Shown here in pieces: positions 1 to 15,400 of a stretch of 64,000 nt of DNA; position 1 is the first letter of the stretch, and each line of letters opens with the position of its first letter. The stretch covers positions 45,480,879-45,544,878 of the forward strand of contig CM074187.1 in assembly GCA_037179385.1 (NCBI GenBank). The letters are read 5' to 3'. A program made the translations under genes and the position numbers. The DNA comes from Holothuria scabra. Its lineage: Eukaryota; Echinodermata; Holothuroidea; Aspidochirotida; Holothuriidae. The notes under the pieces were generated by a model. The model did not search any database and was not told where the DNA came from. It saw nothing but the letters and a program-made list of their open reading frames with translations.

Positions 1-267
1 TCTTTAGAATTGTGTGAGAACTCCTCGTTTTTTTGTAATCACTCTCCAATCTGCAAAAATTTTTCAAAGTGGAGGTGGGACAGTGACTCCCCTTAGACTG
101 CTCCCTCAGGACAGTGACCACAAATTACCCAGCTCTCAAAATGGTCTAGTGACAACCCTGGTCTGGAAAAGGATGAATTTTAGACAGTTGTGGGAGGGGC
201 TTAAGTAAGAAGGTTTGGAGAATAGGAACTGCCTGGGCTGAGAAGATATGACCTTTCAATTATTTAC
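1..267. other. ALIX intron 12 (partial), repeat fragments
   Basis: Positions 1-160 are an inverted partial copy of the hAT-like element at 13610-13910; its terminus is at 151-160 (GACAACCCTG). Positions about 168-240 match the TTAA-type MITE pieces at about 37386-37430 and, inverted, 58365-58425. No exon signal beyond the ALIX donor at 267. Confidence 0.7.
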
Positions 268-416
268 CTGTATATTGTTAAGTATAAGCTCTTGTCTTTT
301 GATGCTCTCCTGTACTTGTTGTATGAGTGTACCAAACAATGAATCAAGATCATTGTTAGATATACTCTCCTCATTTATAGACCCGTCTTCAGCCATTCCA
401 GACATAAACCTGCTCC
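268..416 (-). CDS. PDCD6IP: ALIX coding exon 12 (residues 583-632), V domain; last exon in window
   Basis: Encodes RSRFMSGMAEDGSINEESIS through LILNNIQ, matching human ALAQDGVINEEALS and LLKNIQ. Acceptor TTTTTTACAG|G, donor CAG|GTAAAT at 267-266, so the gene continues off the left edge. In human the segment just after NIQ carries an aromatic residue of the YPXnL pocket; its counterpart is not visible here. Confidence 0.94.
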
Positions 417-3400
417 CTGTAAAAAATAAACCGGTTATAAACTTTACTATCACATAGCTCCGCATACGATCACTATTTACTGATTTCATGGAGGAATGAA
501 ACAGGTCAGGGTATATTACAGTCAGTATACAAGTCTTCTTACAATGGCAACAATTGGAAAAAAGGGCGTGACCAGCTCAACATTAACCAACTGGATAGAA
601 ACTGGGCTGCAATGCTCTAAAAACAAATATTTTCTTTGCTGGGCTTGTGAATGGAATGCAGGAATCATGCAATATCTCACCTTAATGCCAGCAGTTGGTA
701 TGATTTCAATAAATATGCGCTTGTGTACATGATGATAAAACAAAGAAATTGATAGATGATAACCCCTGTTACCACATTTCCCCTTTTGCTACTGAAGGGT
801 CCATCCCACTATATTGAGCTATATGTATTCCTTACACACAGTACATATGTACCTTTTTGTGAATACTGCCTTTGTAGAGAGGGTGTCATATTTACAAGCA
901 CTATATCACCCAAGAGGTTGCACATATGAAAAAGTATCTCTGCTTCATGCCTATAATGTGTCCAAAACATGATTACACAATGTGGGTTTATAAGGAGATA
1001 TTCCGGGACACAGCAGTGTAATGATTTCACAATGAAACCCTTCATATATAGTATCTGTAAATGGGGTTTCATAGCGAAACCATGCATAGGGGGTGATCAC
1101 TAGGGTATTTTACACCAACTGATCCCTGAAAAAGACAGTACAAACCTTACAAAATATCAGGCTTGTTGCACTTGGGATAAAAAATCCCACACTTTCCTCG
1201 AAACCAATTGTCATTTTGACATATTTCCAACTCAAGCACAACAAATTCAGTTGAAAAGAATGTCTTTTGCACATGTAATAAATGTACTGATCAAGAGTAT
1301 AGACACATAATGTTATTGAATTCACTACTTCAACATTCCCCACAATTTTTACAACATACAGTATACATTCTTAGGCCTTCCCCAAGTAGGCACAACTTTA
1401 ATATTTCTTGCCAATAACTGTTTTGGCGCTTACTACAGTGCAACCAAATATGTCAAAAGATAATGTAAGAAGTAATGCATTCTCAATTTCAATAAAAACA
1501 AAATCTAAACTTTTATAAAATTCCTGTTTCCCCCTATGGGAAAGTAATCATGAACACCAAATACCTATGATGACCAGGTTATTTTAATTTTTAATTTATC
1601 TATTTTCATATATTTATAACTAATGTGTTACATTAATTCAATTGACTTCCTCTTAATACAATATTTTCTCTTTGACAAAATATTCACAACATCCATAAAA
1701 CTTTCAACAGAAACCATGAAGTACACAAAACTAATTTAATTATCAGAAGGAATTAAATCAAACTTTTAGTTTTTATGTGTCACAACTCGGCGGGAAAAGC
1801 CTACCTACTAAATTACTGACAAGTTCCAAAGAAGAACCACACGTCCGATGTTAAGTTTCTGATGCGTGTATTTACAGTGCGGTTAATCTAAACAGGTGAA
1901 AATGAACAACAAACGAAAGAAAGAACCAGATTATGCCTCGGCGCGTAACCTTGTTCTTTCTCAACCAATTTGGGGGTTTGACAGCCCTCAGCGGCTAAGC
2001 AAAGTCCTCGGCGATTTCCCCATTACTTGGGTGTGGCGATTGAGCCTCAGCGCTCCTGCGCCTCTTCGTTCCCCTTTCCGACTATCACATTTTCTTGGCA
2101 GTGATCGCCCAATGGCTTTCGCTTGAATGCCTTTTACGTATAAAGCAGAGGCCTTTACTTGGAAATCTATTATTTGACGTTACAGAATTACCCCGCATTA
2201 GAACCATTAGAGTATGAAATATGCAAATGAGCGTGCCTTGGTATTTCATCGAGCAACTGCCGCCGAGAGTTAACCTGATTAGCGAGATTTAAGTAATATT
2301 TTACCACAGTCCGTGACATTATGGCATTCCATTTGTTTCTAAAGTTAAATTGACACAAGGACGATAGTGATTAGTATATTTTCCTAATGACTCATGTTTC
2401 ATAAAATAATAGTTTAATAGGTAAATATTCTTACATAGTTTTCAAAGAAAATATCTCAAGACATCATCAAAACATTCATTATCAACCATACACCCCAGCA
2501 ATAGCTTCATTTCTTCAAAATATTATGACAAGAAGAGTTATGGAAGTTGCATCTTTTGAAATGTTGAAAGTTCGGGTGAAAAAATTATTCTTGAGCCACA
2601 AACAACTGAATTTCTATCGAAGGGAAACTTATATCTTGAACAGAAGGCTACCATACTGCCTTATTCATCATTAACTGTCACTCTTTGCCAATAAATATTG
2701 GTTAAGAAGGATGAAATTTCCTTGTAAAACAAATGCCACATTTTCCTTTAAATAAAGAGGCAATCAAGAGTTTGTTTTTATAATTTTTTCAGTATTAATT
2801 CTACATCACATTTGTACATTGCCTGAATACTAACAAAAAATTATTTGTGATCACAGTCTAACATAATAACTGGTTTAAGTGTAGTGGAGGTTGTCTAGTT
2901 TTGCAACTGTATGGAATTAAATTTTTCAACCTGACAAATATTCAGAAATTTTCATTAAAGGGGAAGTTGGAGAAAAAATTTAATTTTCATATTTGAAAGA
3001 GGAACCAAATCAACACAGTACTGTGAAACTTACACTAAAATCTGACAGGTATTTCTTGAGATATCAGTAAATGAAGTCAGTAGATTTGTGTTCTAAAATG
3101 AACTTGAGGGCAGCAGAGCTTATATCACTTCTTCACATTGACAAGGAATGTTTGCTTCCATTTGTTTTATCACACTGATGTTCTATGCTTTAAGTTAATA
3201 GGAATAGGACCTCCATGTGGGGGATACAAAGTTTGTAAAGTTCTCATGCCCCTTATTCAATCACATCTTAATAATATGGAATTGTTGAGTAGAAAATCGA
3301 TTCTAGATTTTAAAGAAAAACAAAAGACTGTGTACTAATATGGGGATATGATGTCATATGTGCTTGCTTAAAGTTCACTTTTTGTTGAAAATGTAAAAAA

Positions 3401-6400
3401 GTTATTTGCTCATCTTGAGAACCACTCATCGGATTTCAATGCAAATTTCACCAAAATGCTTAGACTAGGCACCCCTCTAACATATCAAATCCTGTTGTGA
3501 CCTAAAACCCTTCTTTTAAACAGTAATTAACACAAGATTAATGTTTCTTCTAACCTGAGAGACCTCTTCAATGTTTCTTTATTCTGGTAAACAATCAGTT
3601 CAGAACAAAGGGTAATATTCTCTGTCAAACTCTGATTGCCCCTTTAACAAAATGATGGAATAAAATTTATCACTCACTTATATCAGACGATGAAGCATTT
3701 TTGATTTCACTTTCAAGGACTTCTCTCTCATTCTTGATAGCATCTACCTTTGAGAGATGACCTCTGAGTTCTGCAACCACAGCGCTGTCTCTCAGGGCTG
3801 ACGCTGCTGAAGCTGGCGGCAATGCTGCTGCAATGTCTTTCTGTATAGACACAAATGTAATTAAACTGAGCCAACAGAAAAGTGGTAGCTAGGAGTGATG
3901 GAAGTTCTTACCCCAAGGCTACAAATGTTGTTATTTCTTCATTTCAATTTTGCAATAAGAACCAAATGATATAATGGCAGAAAAAAAATTATATTCAAGT
4001 TACAGACAAGATGCTATGGTTGTACTCACTATTTCCTCTAAGAACTTATACATGGGTCAATTCCCTTGGTATTAGAAAATTTCACGCAAACAAAATTTCA
4101 GTTTTGCAGAACTGTACACACATGAAATGTGGGAAAAAATTTAACCCTTGCATTTCATTTTTCCCCACAAACATCAATACATCAAATTGAAAAGCCATTT
4201 AAAAGTATATCACAAATTTTAAACTTTAAGAGAGGAAAGAGTTGGTTCCTTCCATGCCAACCTTATTATTTTACTTCATACAATGCAAGTTAATGTCCAT
4301 GAAATCTGCAGTGAGCACACATAATGTTTGGTACCCATACTAATGTTTCAATCAGTGTCAGTAATTTTAAATCTCATTATCAACTTGTATTATCTTACAC
4401 TTTAACAAGCTGGTAATGAGTTTACATGAAAACTTCAAGAAATCATTCCTTCTTAAGCCATCCATAACATGAGGAGGAATCTCAGGTGTGGTTTTGTGCA
4501 GAAGATTGTGTCTAAGTAGTCTATTTGGTGTAAAAATTTGCATTTTAATCTGCCATAAAGAAGCACTGAGACCATTATTTTCATTTGAGTTGGCTATACA
4601 CTTAGATAGTGTTGCATGCACGTACTGACAAAAACAAGGGAACGCCGTGCACTACGTGCTCAGCTCGGTTTGTATATCCCAGGCTGTGCCCCACAATTCC
4701 ATGCACCAACGAATTACCAAACTAGCTTATTGTTTATGCTATCACTGGATGCAACTTCATTAAACCCACACACGAGATGACCTTTGACCGCCTAGGGTTC
4801 TGCTCACTGTATCACATTGACATAAATATATGTGTGAAATTTTGCAATAAAAATGGTAAACATGGCTTTGACCTCTTGTGACTCCAAATGACATTTGCCC
4901 TCCACCAAAAACAATAGAATTCTGCTCCTTACCATAATGCATCCACATAACATGTATGAAATCTATCCAAGCTTCCAACATCAAATACCTTGTAGACAAA
5001 TATTTTAGACTTTGACCACTGGTGAATCTTCATGACCTTTGGCCTCCACCTAAAATAATAGGTTTCTCCCTCTTTTAACACATCCACATACCAAGTATGA
5101 AATTTGTTGCTTCCTTCCTTCAGATATCATGTAAACGAAGTTTTCAGACTTTAATGATTGGTGAACATAAATGACCTTTGAAATCCACCAAAACCTATAG
5201 GGATCATTTAGTCAATATGCACTACGTCCTTGACAAGTATGAGGACTACAAGTTGCCTTTTTTTAAGATACTGAGTAAACAAGTTTGTCAGACTTTGACC
5301 TCTGCTGACACCACATGGCCTTAGAACTCCACAAAATATGACCAACATCATATACAAGATCAATCACACTAACCCTTCTTGTGAAAATGTGTTTACAACA
5401 ACTTACCATTTGACATCTTGTGACCCAAATAACTTTTGACCTCCATCAAAAACAAAACAACACAACAGGGATGATGTAATCAATATGGAAAACCCACATA
5501 CCACACATAACATTAGTCAAAATTACCTTCATGAGATATTGTGTTTACAAGCAATTTCTACAGAATTTACCATTTCCTGGCCTTGTGAACCCAAATGGTC
5601 TTTGACCCCCACAAACCTCAATAGTGATAATCTACTTGATACAGCTAACCCACACACCCAAATATGTGCATAGTCACATGAACCTTTCTTGAGATAATGT
5701 TTACAAGGTTTTGGCATTTGACCTCCCCTGACCCCAAATGACCTTTGACCTCAACCAAAAAAGGGATCATATACTCAATATGGCCAAACCACACACAAAA
5801 TATGGGATTACCCACACCAACCCTTCTTGAGATATTGTGTTTACAAGCAAAGCATCACCTACATACACAATCACTCACACCATCTCACAGATTCCTTGTC
5901 AGTCTTTGGCAAGGAATCTAGGAGGGACCACCCCATGTGGGCTAGGGTTTAAGAATAGGCCCATAGCTTTCCCCATCTGTAGCAGAGGGGACTAAAGGGT
6001 TGAACTTGAATCAGATATGCACCCACTTTGAAACCAAACTTGAGCTTCATTTTCTTTTGGTGTGTCTTTAAATCCCATCTCACTAACTACAAGAAGGGAC
6101 CATAATTTATATCACTGTGTAATCAATGGGGCCATTTTCAGATAATTATAAAATATTCATTGCCAATTACTACAAATATTGTAGAAGGAAAGCAATGCCA
6201 ATAATATTCTTCCAGGTAAACAGATTTAATATACCTCTGTCTGTGAAAGAATGGCGATGTAATTCCTATTATTATTGTACTTCTCCTTCACAACTTGATC
6301 TGCCTGAATGGCATTATCCAGAATCTGACTGTACTTGTTGCCTTCTGTTCTAAACCCTGCAGTTAGTTGATCTGATGGTGTACGAGCCCACTTCTCCTTA

Positions 6401-9400
6401 AATTTTTCCTTCATTTCTTTGTCAGATGCAGCCTCTTCATCTAACATTTTAAGAGCCTGTAAAGATTAATAATATTCATAATTATAATTAATCATAATTG
6501 TTACAATTTATTTGTAGTAGTAAGAGGATTGATAATGTTGTATTAGTAAGAAGACTAATAATATTGTATTAGTAAGAAGATGAATAATATTGTATTAGTA
6601 AGAGGATTAATAATATTTTATGATTTAAGAGGATTAATATAGTATTGTATTAGTAAGAAGATTTATAATATTCTATTAGTAAGGTTGTTTATAATATTGT
6701 ATTAGTAAGGGATTAATAATATTTTATTAGTACACCAACCAATGACTTAGCAGAGATAAACATCATTCATCATGCACTAACTAAGCAGTTACTCCTAGTT
6801 AAATTTCACATCTGAGAAGAGCCAATCATGAAACAGGATAGTCTACAACACAACTTCAAATCTGGGTGACTGCATTTCCCATTCAAACAACAAAATTTAC
6901 TTCCTCAGAGTTTGATTTGTTATATTCTGGCAAATGAATCAATAGAGGGCAGCAGACATGTACATTCATGTGATACATTAATGATGTGAGGACTGCAAAC
7001 TTACCTCAGAGAGCACCTGTCTGTTTCTTTCTAGTAGGTCTGGTAATTCAGAGAAGAGTCTATCTATAGATTCCAAACCCCCAGCTGACTGTAACTGCTG
7101 AGATTTCTCTAATAGTGATTGGGGGACATTGTCACCTCCCAGGTCTTCTACAGCTGCTGGTAGATTCAGTGAAGCGAGCACTCTGTTTGAATAAACCGAA
7201 ATATAAGTCAGAACATGATGTAACATAAAAATATGCGTTATATAGCTTACAACATTGCCAACCCCTATTCTGAAGGTTAACTTTTCCCAATGGAAAATCC
7301 TGTTTTGGAAATATTTATCCAAAGCAGATAAAACATTCTTGAAAAATTTTCAAACTTTGTTTTGATTTATCGTAAATCTTGTCAACTTGAAAAAGTTTGG
7401 CACCATTTTGCATCTACGCTACTTAAAAAAGACAAAAATTTTCCAAGGGGAGTGTGACACCACCTCTTCTAAACTCCTCCCCAGGATTGGAAAACTTCTA
7501 CAGGAATGTGTCTCCAAAATCAAATTTTCTGATGATGAACATGGCCATATGTATTACAAAACATGTGGCCAGCAATCAAACTGTTTTTTGTCAAAATTAG
7601 GAATTATTTTTCACTGATAGAATAAAAACCAGACACCTCTTCACTGAATGTAGTACCATAAAGCAATATATGCTGCACCAAAGTCCTTCCAGAATTTAAA
7701 GAGTATCGAAAGAGGCAGGCCGAACCCATTTCCTTTACTCCTCTCCTAAAATAGTGGAAAAAAATGGGGCCATGAGTTGACTTTGCCCCTCACAGCAAAA
7801 ACCTGGCTAGGCTTCTGCACTTGACCTGAGAATTTAACCCAGACCTTTTGGGTGAGAGCCAGATACTCTACTAATAGGCTAAATGCCAGGGCACACCAGA
7901 TATTGGTGCAATTAGCTAGTCAGATGGAGTTTTATGGCCCAGTTTCTAACCAACTGATTTAAGTCAAGCCAACCACAGCTTTTTTTCCAGTTGAAGCTCA
8001 CTGGCTTGTTTATCCTACTACATTGTTTTCACTGAACACGAAGCAGAATAGCAGATATTGGTGTAGTCTTACTAATTACAAACAGTGGAAATAAAGTATA
8101 TTACTTTGCATTACTTTTGCGTAACAACAAAAGGCCATGACTTTCAGACAATATACGGTTGACATTTGTCCTTTGGGCAACCATTTCGCTAATTTAGTTG
8201 TCTGAAAGGAAATTTGGTCGTCCGATACATTTTCATCGATTTCTGCACACAATATAAATGCATGTGTTTCCCAAGTACCTATTGTACTGTTCTGTTGGTG
8301 GAAGTCAGTAGAGTGTGTGTTCATGTTTAGCTTGTGTTGTACAATATTAAAAGTCTGAAATATGGTGATAAAAGTTGACAGAATTGATAATTACAAAGCA
8401 TTATAGTCTTGGATCTGATAAAAAAAAGCTGCACCAAGAAAAGATGATTGTCCGTTCAACAATCAACCCTGCACATTTTGTTGTCCCTATGGAATTTTAG
8501 TTGTCAAGGGCAAATGGTCAGTCACAAAAAAGTCCCCAAATAACAGTATGATTTATACAGCTAGATTCAAACTAAACACCTTTTCACAGATGGTACTTGT
8601 ACCCTTGTACTTTGTACAATATTACACAGAACACTTACATTTAAACAGTATGTACAGGATACTAAGGTCATTACTAATACAGATATTCCAGGCTTGAAAT
8701 ACAACATACAGAATACACATGCATTTTTAATCTGTTTTTTCTACCATAATTTAAATGACATACGTGTTCAACAGCTGTGTGCTCTCTCGTAGCTTGGAGA
8801 CTTCCTGGTTTACGATGCCAACCTTTCTGTTTTCGTATGTGACCATAGCATTATGTACAGCCAATGGCACTAACTTCTCAAACAGGTCTGTGAACAAAGG
8901 CAGATTGCTAGCTTTGAATATGAATAAAAATTGAGAAAATGTTTGAACACAAAAGATTTGTACTGAGAGCACAACACCACTGGCATAATAGAACCATACA
9001 GTCAGTATTCACTTGTGAGTCCACTAACTCTACTTGCACAGTCCTTCTGACCTCACCTAACCCTAACTCCTATCCATAAAGGTTTCTATTCTCCCCCCTC
9101 CCCCCTCTTCCCCCTTCTTCACATGGCCAAATTTTTCAAATCCATAGATAAAAGGATATATGCATGACTCCACTCTAAATGTTAACAACTCTCAATTTGA
9201 ATGCACAGCTCTGAGCTTGGCATGACTTGAAAATATGCTTATGGCCTGTAATACTGAATATCAAGGAATGATTGAATGGTAAGCACCACAGACCAGTTCA
9301 ACCTAGGGTTATACATACTTGTTAGCAGGGATTCTTTCAAAAGCTCAAAAAGGGTGGTGGGAGGGGGAGAGGGTAAGTACTGCAAAACCCCAATTCCAAA

Positions 9401-12400
9401 TTGATGCTGCCATTGGCCAAGGTTACAGGCATGGGTGAAAAAGTTGGGAAGCTAGGAGGCTCCTTCCCAGGAAATTTTGGCAACTGGATGGAAATTTCCC
9501 ATTCCTGTACATGAAAATATGATGGAAAAAAATTTTTGCTACCTTTCCAGGAAACAATTTTACTCCCTTCCTGGGAAATATTCATTTTTCCAGTTACGGG
9601 GACAAAAGCTTGTTTCAAGGTCCCTATAAGGTGCAACCTAAAGGATATTAAAGGCTATTTATTTATTAAGTTCAAACATTCCTGCAAATGTGTCTCTTCT
9701 AAAGTAAGAAACCAAGAGAGTGACATTTCTTTTTATTTTTATGGAAATGAGAAGGGGTGATTTTACCCTCCTTCTTCTGGAAAGGGGGGACAAATCCCCG
9801 TTAAGTCTCCCCCATCCCCTGGAGAGGAACACTGGCAAGTGTATGTTTCACAGGTAACTGAGGATTACAATTGCCTAAAGTATTTAAAGGGAAATACTGC
9901 ATTTGTTTTACAAAAAAGTTTCATCTTTCTCAAACCAATATTCATTGACACAGAGTGACAAATGATTAAAGTATAATGCAGTATGGTGGTTTCTGATTTG
10001 ACAAATAAGCTTCCCTCATTTTGAAATTCAGTTATTTGTTGCTCAAGATTAATTTGTTCATCCAAACTTTCAACATTTCCAATGATGCAACTTTTATAGC
10101 TTTTCTTGTTCATGACATGTTGGGGGAGATGAAGCTATCACTGAGTTGTATGGTTTACAATAAATGGTTTGATGACGTCTTGAGCTGTTTTCTTTGAACA
10201 CAATGTTGGAACATTTTAAACACAGTATTTCCCTTTAAGGCAAGCTATACCTTCACATGAACTTTATTATTTGGACCCAACAACATATATCAGAAACTTA
10301 ACTTTTTACAAAAAATATTATGAGATATCACGATATTTATGAAATTCACAGGACTGAGCACAACTAATTCTAGCTTTATTTATATCTGTCATAATTCTAC
10401 TAACCAATATATGTAACCCCACAATACTTTGGTGTTTGTTACTATATACTCAAGCTCAGTTGCTAAGATGTTTTTTATCATCCCCTTCAAACCAAGGAGG
10501 GGGCAGCATTTCTGTTATGGGATTAAGGGGATTCTCCCCCCCCCCTTTTCAGAAAATTGAGGGTAAAATCCCCCTTTACAAAATCTCAATATCTTAGTTT
10601 CCTACTTAAGAAAAGGACACCTTTGCAGCAATGTTTGATCTAACATAAAATAAATAGCCTTTAAAACCCTTCAGATTGTAATACCTGTAACTTTGGCTCA
10701 GACCACCACTAATTTGGAGATGGGGCTTGGCTGTAACGAACACCCCCCTTCCCATGTCAAATTTCTGGCAGAATCTCTGGGGGACAGGCCTAATTACCTT
10801 CCTTACACAAAAGCAAACTTCAACTCTTCATACATATACTAGAATAGCACCACCTTACATAGCAACAGTATCATTTAACCTAAAACAAACCCAATTGGTT
10901 GTAGACTCACTCCTCTTGTGGTTATTATTTCTACAAACCATTGCAAGCATTACTTTCGCTTTCTACTGTGCATGCAGGTCAAACTAATTAAAGAGAAATA
11001 TGGTGTCTGTGGAACAGTTTGTATCTTTCAAACTGTGACTTACAGATACCTTAATGGTATGCTTTATAACACATGGAACTAAGGAAAAAAAATAATTTTA
11101 ATTTACAATGATTTATCCATGAACTATGAAATTTCCACAATTCTCGTATACATAGCATTGAAGAAACAAGAACTAGTGCTTAAATGTTAACAGAACAGCC
11201 TGAATGGTCCATTAAAGCGACAATCAGAGTTTTTTTTTTTTTTTAAACTTGTATTCTCCACAACATTTTTACATTGATCACGATCTACAGTAAGGTCGTG
11301 ATTGGTCACAGTGTATAGGGAGGCTGTCTAGCCTTGCATCAGTGTGGAATTTTGTTACCCAACAAATATTCTGAAGTTGTCATTCAACAGGAATTAACAC
11401 AAAATTAGCATTTCTTTTAACCAGAAAAAACTCTTCAATGTCTCTATATTTGAGTAAACAATCAGTTCAGAAGGAAAAATGAGGTGTGGGAAAAAATGGT
11501 TAATATTCTCTATGTCATACTCTGATTACCCCTTTAAGATCACAGCTAGTTTAATTGCATGCCTTGTTGGTGCATTGCAAGTACAACATTTCACTTTAAG
11601 AGATGTAGAAAAATTTAACTGGGAATAAAGAGTTATTAGGAAGCAGAACAGAAAAAAGTACAAAACAAGAGTCCAATGGGCACTGTGGTTCCTTGCTGGA
11701 TATTATAAGAATGTACAGCCAGTCTCTGAAAAAGAGCTAAGCAAAAGCTCATACTCAATGTTTATAACATCTTCACAAGGGATATTTTATCACTTATATT
11801 ACATGATATCAAAGATCAAATTTTTGTGGCCTTACTTACATTCAACTTTTATAATGCTTGGTGACCCTCCAAATATATTTCCTCATTTCCATATGTTATT
11901 ATGCTTGTAATCAAACTTGATATTATCATCAATAAACAATACACAATGTGGTCAGAGAGAGAAAAACACTGTTTTGTATTTCTGTCACAAGTTATTTTTA
12001 CCTGCTCTCAAATAAAACTTGCTATTACTTTAAAACAATCTACCATTTGTCCTGTTTGCTACCTCTACACAGAAAACAGTGTTTATTCAGCAGTTAAGCA
12101 GAAAGCAAGTGATTAATGGGGTGTGATAATAGAATGAGGATTAGGTTACCCCCACAGAGCACAGCAGTATTAAAGAGACATACTGTATAATCCATGCATT
12201 GCTTCCACTGGCAGAGAGACCAGTTTAATGCAGAGTGACCTGTGTTCTGTGAAATCTACAGATTTCAGTTATTGCCCTCTTAAAACTTTGAATGATCCAA
12301 AATATGTGTACAACCCGAAGGAATCATTACTGAAAAAAAGGCCAAATTTCTAAGGTGTTTGGGTGTATAAGCATGCAAAACCAGGTGAGATAAAAAATCT

Positions 12401-15400
12401 ATTGAACCTATCTTCATCTAGCTTACAAGATTTTCTAAATAACATTTCCAGCAGTTGACCTCCAGTGACCTTGATGACCTTTGACCTTAACCAAACACAG
12501 ATTGGTTTGATATATGTCCTTTCTACCTTAAAATACTGTGTAAAAACTTTTTTCAGTGTATGACCACTGGTGACCCCAGATGACCCCTTGACCTTCACCA
12601 AACATATCCAATTTCATCCTTATACCATAACACATCCACACACCAAGTATGACATTTATCCAAGTTTCCTATCTAGAGATATTGTGTTGAGAAGGTTTTT
12701 AGTTTTTGACCTCTGGCGACCCCAAATGACCTTTGACCTCCACCAAAAACGACAGGGCACACCTTCTCCCTATGACGAATCTATGTACCAAATCAAAGTT
12801 CCATCCAACCTTCCCTTGTTGAGTTAGAGCGTACCAAAGCAAGTGTCACACACACACACACATACACACACATACACGCCAACCTGACTACATAGGTTCC
12901 TTTGCTACCGCAAGGAACCAAAAACTACAGGTCATGAAAAAGGAACTGAAAAAAAAACAACAAACAATAAAAAAAACCCAAAAAACAAACATTAAGCTAT
13001 TTTAGGAACTGAAGAGACGTCTTTTCTTTCACAACCTAAAGATAATAAATTTAGTTGCTGAAGTAAATATTTTGGTTTTATGTCCGATGTTAGACAAAAA
13101 ACCATATACATGGAGTTCTCATAATCTATGTAATAAGTATTACCAGCAGTAAGTCACCATTGGATCTGGACAGGTTTTGGGGTTGACCAAGAGGACATAT
13201 ACAGCTAAAAGGCACATTTTGCAAATTTTAGTTGGGCAGTCACTCAGGTTGTTGACTGTACCGATTGTACCAGACAGTCAAGTTAAACAAACTAGCAGTT
13301 GGGGAAAGGAAATATAGAAGTGACTTGGCAATAACCGCCAGTTACATAAAAGACTCTGCCATAAATATTCATACAGTTTCTGATAGATCACAGCATTTTT
13401 ACTCTTTGAACAAAACAAGTATCTAAAACTCCAAGAATGGTTTGTACAGCAGACTGAATTGTCCCTGCCACTGCCGATGCAAATTTGTGCAAAAGAAAAA
13501 TAAGTATAAAATACAAATAAACAAAGTGAAGGTTTTATAACTAATTGGAAAAATTCCCATCACTTACAGGCTTTTTTGGTTCTTAGGAAAGAAATGCATA
13601 CATCAGGCCCAGGGTTGTCACCAGACCATTTTGAGAGCTGGGTAATTTGTGGTCAACATCCTGAGGGAGCATTCTAAGGGGAGTCACTGTCCCACCCCCA
13701 CTTTGAAAATTTTTTTGCAGATTGGAGAGTGCTTACAAAAAAGGAGACATTATCACTCAATTATAAAGAAATCTTAGGAGATTTATCCAGTTAGGGTAAG
13801 AAATTTGAGCTGAGCCGAGCAGTGATGTTGATATTGATGGCGAGTACCGGGTGGAGATTTTAAGAGCTGGACAGCACCCCCCGATGCTGCCCTGCGTGGT
13901 GACAAACCTAATCAGGTGAATTCTCGATATGATTAATAAGGCATCACTCTTGCTTGATTCAGATTACCACCTTGGCACATTTTCTCATCTGTCATAACCA
14001 CAAGGCCCCATTCCAATTCAAAATTTCTTTGAAAGACTTGACTATAAAGGCTTCGAGTTTTACATTTTCCACATGTACTACAAATCACACTCCTCAGGAA
14101 ATTAAGGAGTGTAGTAGGGGTGCTGTTTTATTAAACCTAAAGAGATTGATATGATGTCCCATTCTTCATTAAGGTAAGCAAATAATCACTCCTCACAGTA
14201 ATTTGAGGTGAATAATGGCATGTGTCACACTTGCACGCCTCAAAATTCATGGCCTGACTATACAAACTTTCTGCTCATAAATGCCATGTAACAAACCAGA
14301 ATGCAAAAATGCATCGAAGTTTCGATGATACATAAATGTTCCGTTTCAAAGAGTGCCATCATGCACCATTGTCTTCTCTTTCAAATGTTATACTAGCATG
14401 TTCAAAAAATAATTTTGTCATTCCAGATGACCTTTTGACCTCCATAAATGCCATACATAGCTAGAATGACAAACAGACAGACAGACAAATGGACAAACAG
14501 CTATCTTGAAAGATCACATTTAAAAAGGTGTCCAGGCTTTGACCACTGGAGACCCTAGATGACCTTTCACCTCTGCCAAAAACTATGGGGACCATCTTCT
14601 AACCACAATGCATCCACATACCCAAATATGAAATCTATCCAAGTTTCCTGTCTTGAGAAATTGCATAAGCATGATTTTCAGACTAGACCAGCAGTGACCC
14701 CAGATAACATTTGACCTCAATTAAAAACATTACGCACCATTTCCTGACCATAACCCATCCACGTAACAAATATGAAATCTATCAAAGCTACTTAACCTGA
14801 GATATCACATAAACAAGGTTTTCAGACTTTGCCCCTGGTGACCCCAGATAACCTTTGATCTCCTCCAAAAGCAATAGGGATCATTTACTGACTATGACGC
14901 ATCCACATACTAAATATGAAATCTATCCAAGTTTCCTAACTTGAGATATCGCATGAACAAGGTTTTCATACTTGACCCCTGATGACCCCAGATGACCTTT
15001 GACCTCCACCAAAAATAATAGGGTCCACCTCCTGACCATAACACATCCACATACTACATATGAAATCTATTCAAGCTTTCTACCTTGAGATATCATGTTA
15101 ACGAGATTTTCAGACGTTGACCCCTGGTGACCCCAGATGACCTTTGACCTACCCAAAAACAATAGGAACCATCTACTGACTATATCCCATCCACATACCA
15201 GATATGAAATCTATCCAAGTTTCCTGTCTTGAGATATTGTGTTAACAAGATTTTCAGACTTTGACCCCTGGTAACCCCAGATGACCTTTAACCTCCGCCA
15301 AAAACAATAGGGACCATTTACTGACTATAACGCATCCACATACCAAATATGAAATCTATCCAAGTTTCCTACCTTGAGATATTACCTTAACAAGGTTTTC

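Larger units (their letters stand above)
417..3677. other. ALIX intron 11
   Basis: Left part 417-2750 holds no recognised gene; 1780-2320 is a slightly GC- and CpG-richer stretch of unknown nature. The right part is a nested pair of TTAA-type MITEs (2762-3643). Confidence 0.75.
7183..8763. other. ALIX intron 8
   Basis: Holds a tRNA-like SINE head (7829-7898), a 5'-truncated SINE with TSDs (7909-8051) and unassigned AT-rich DNA. Confidence 0.75.
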
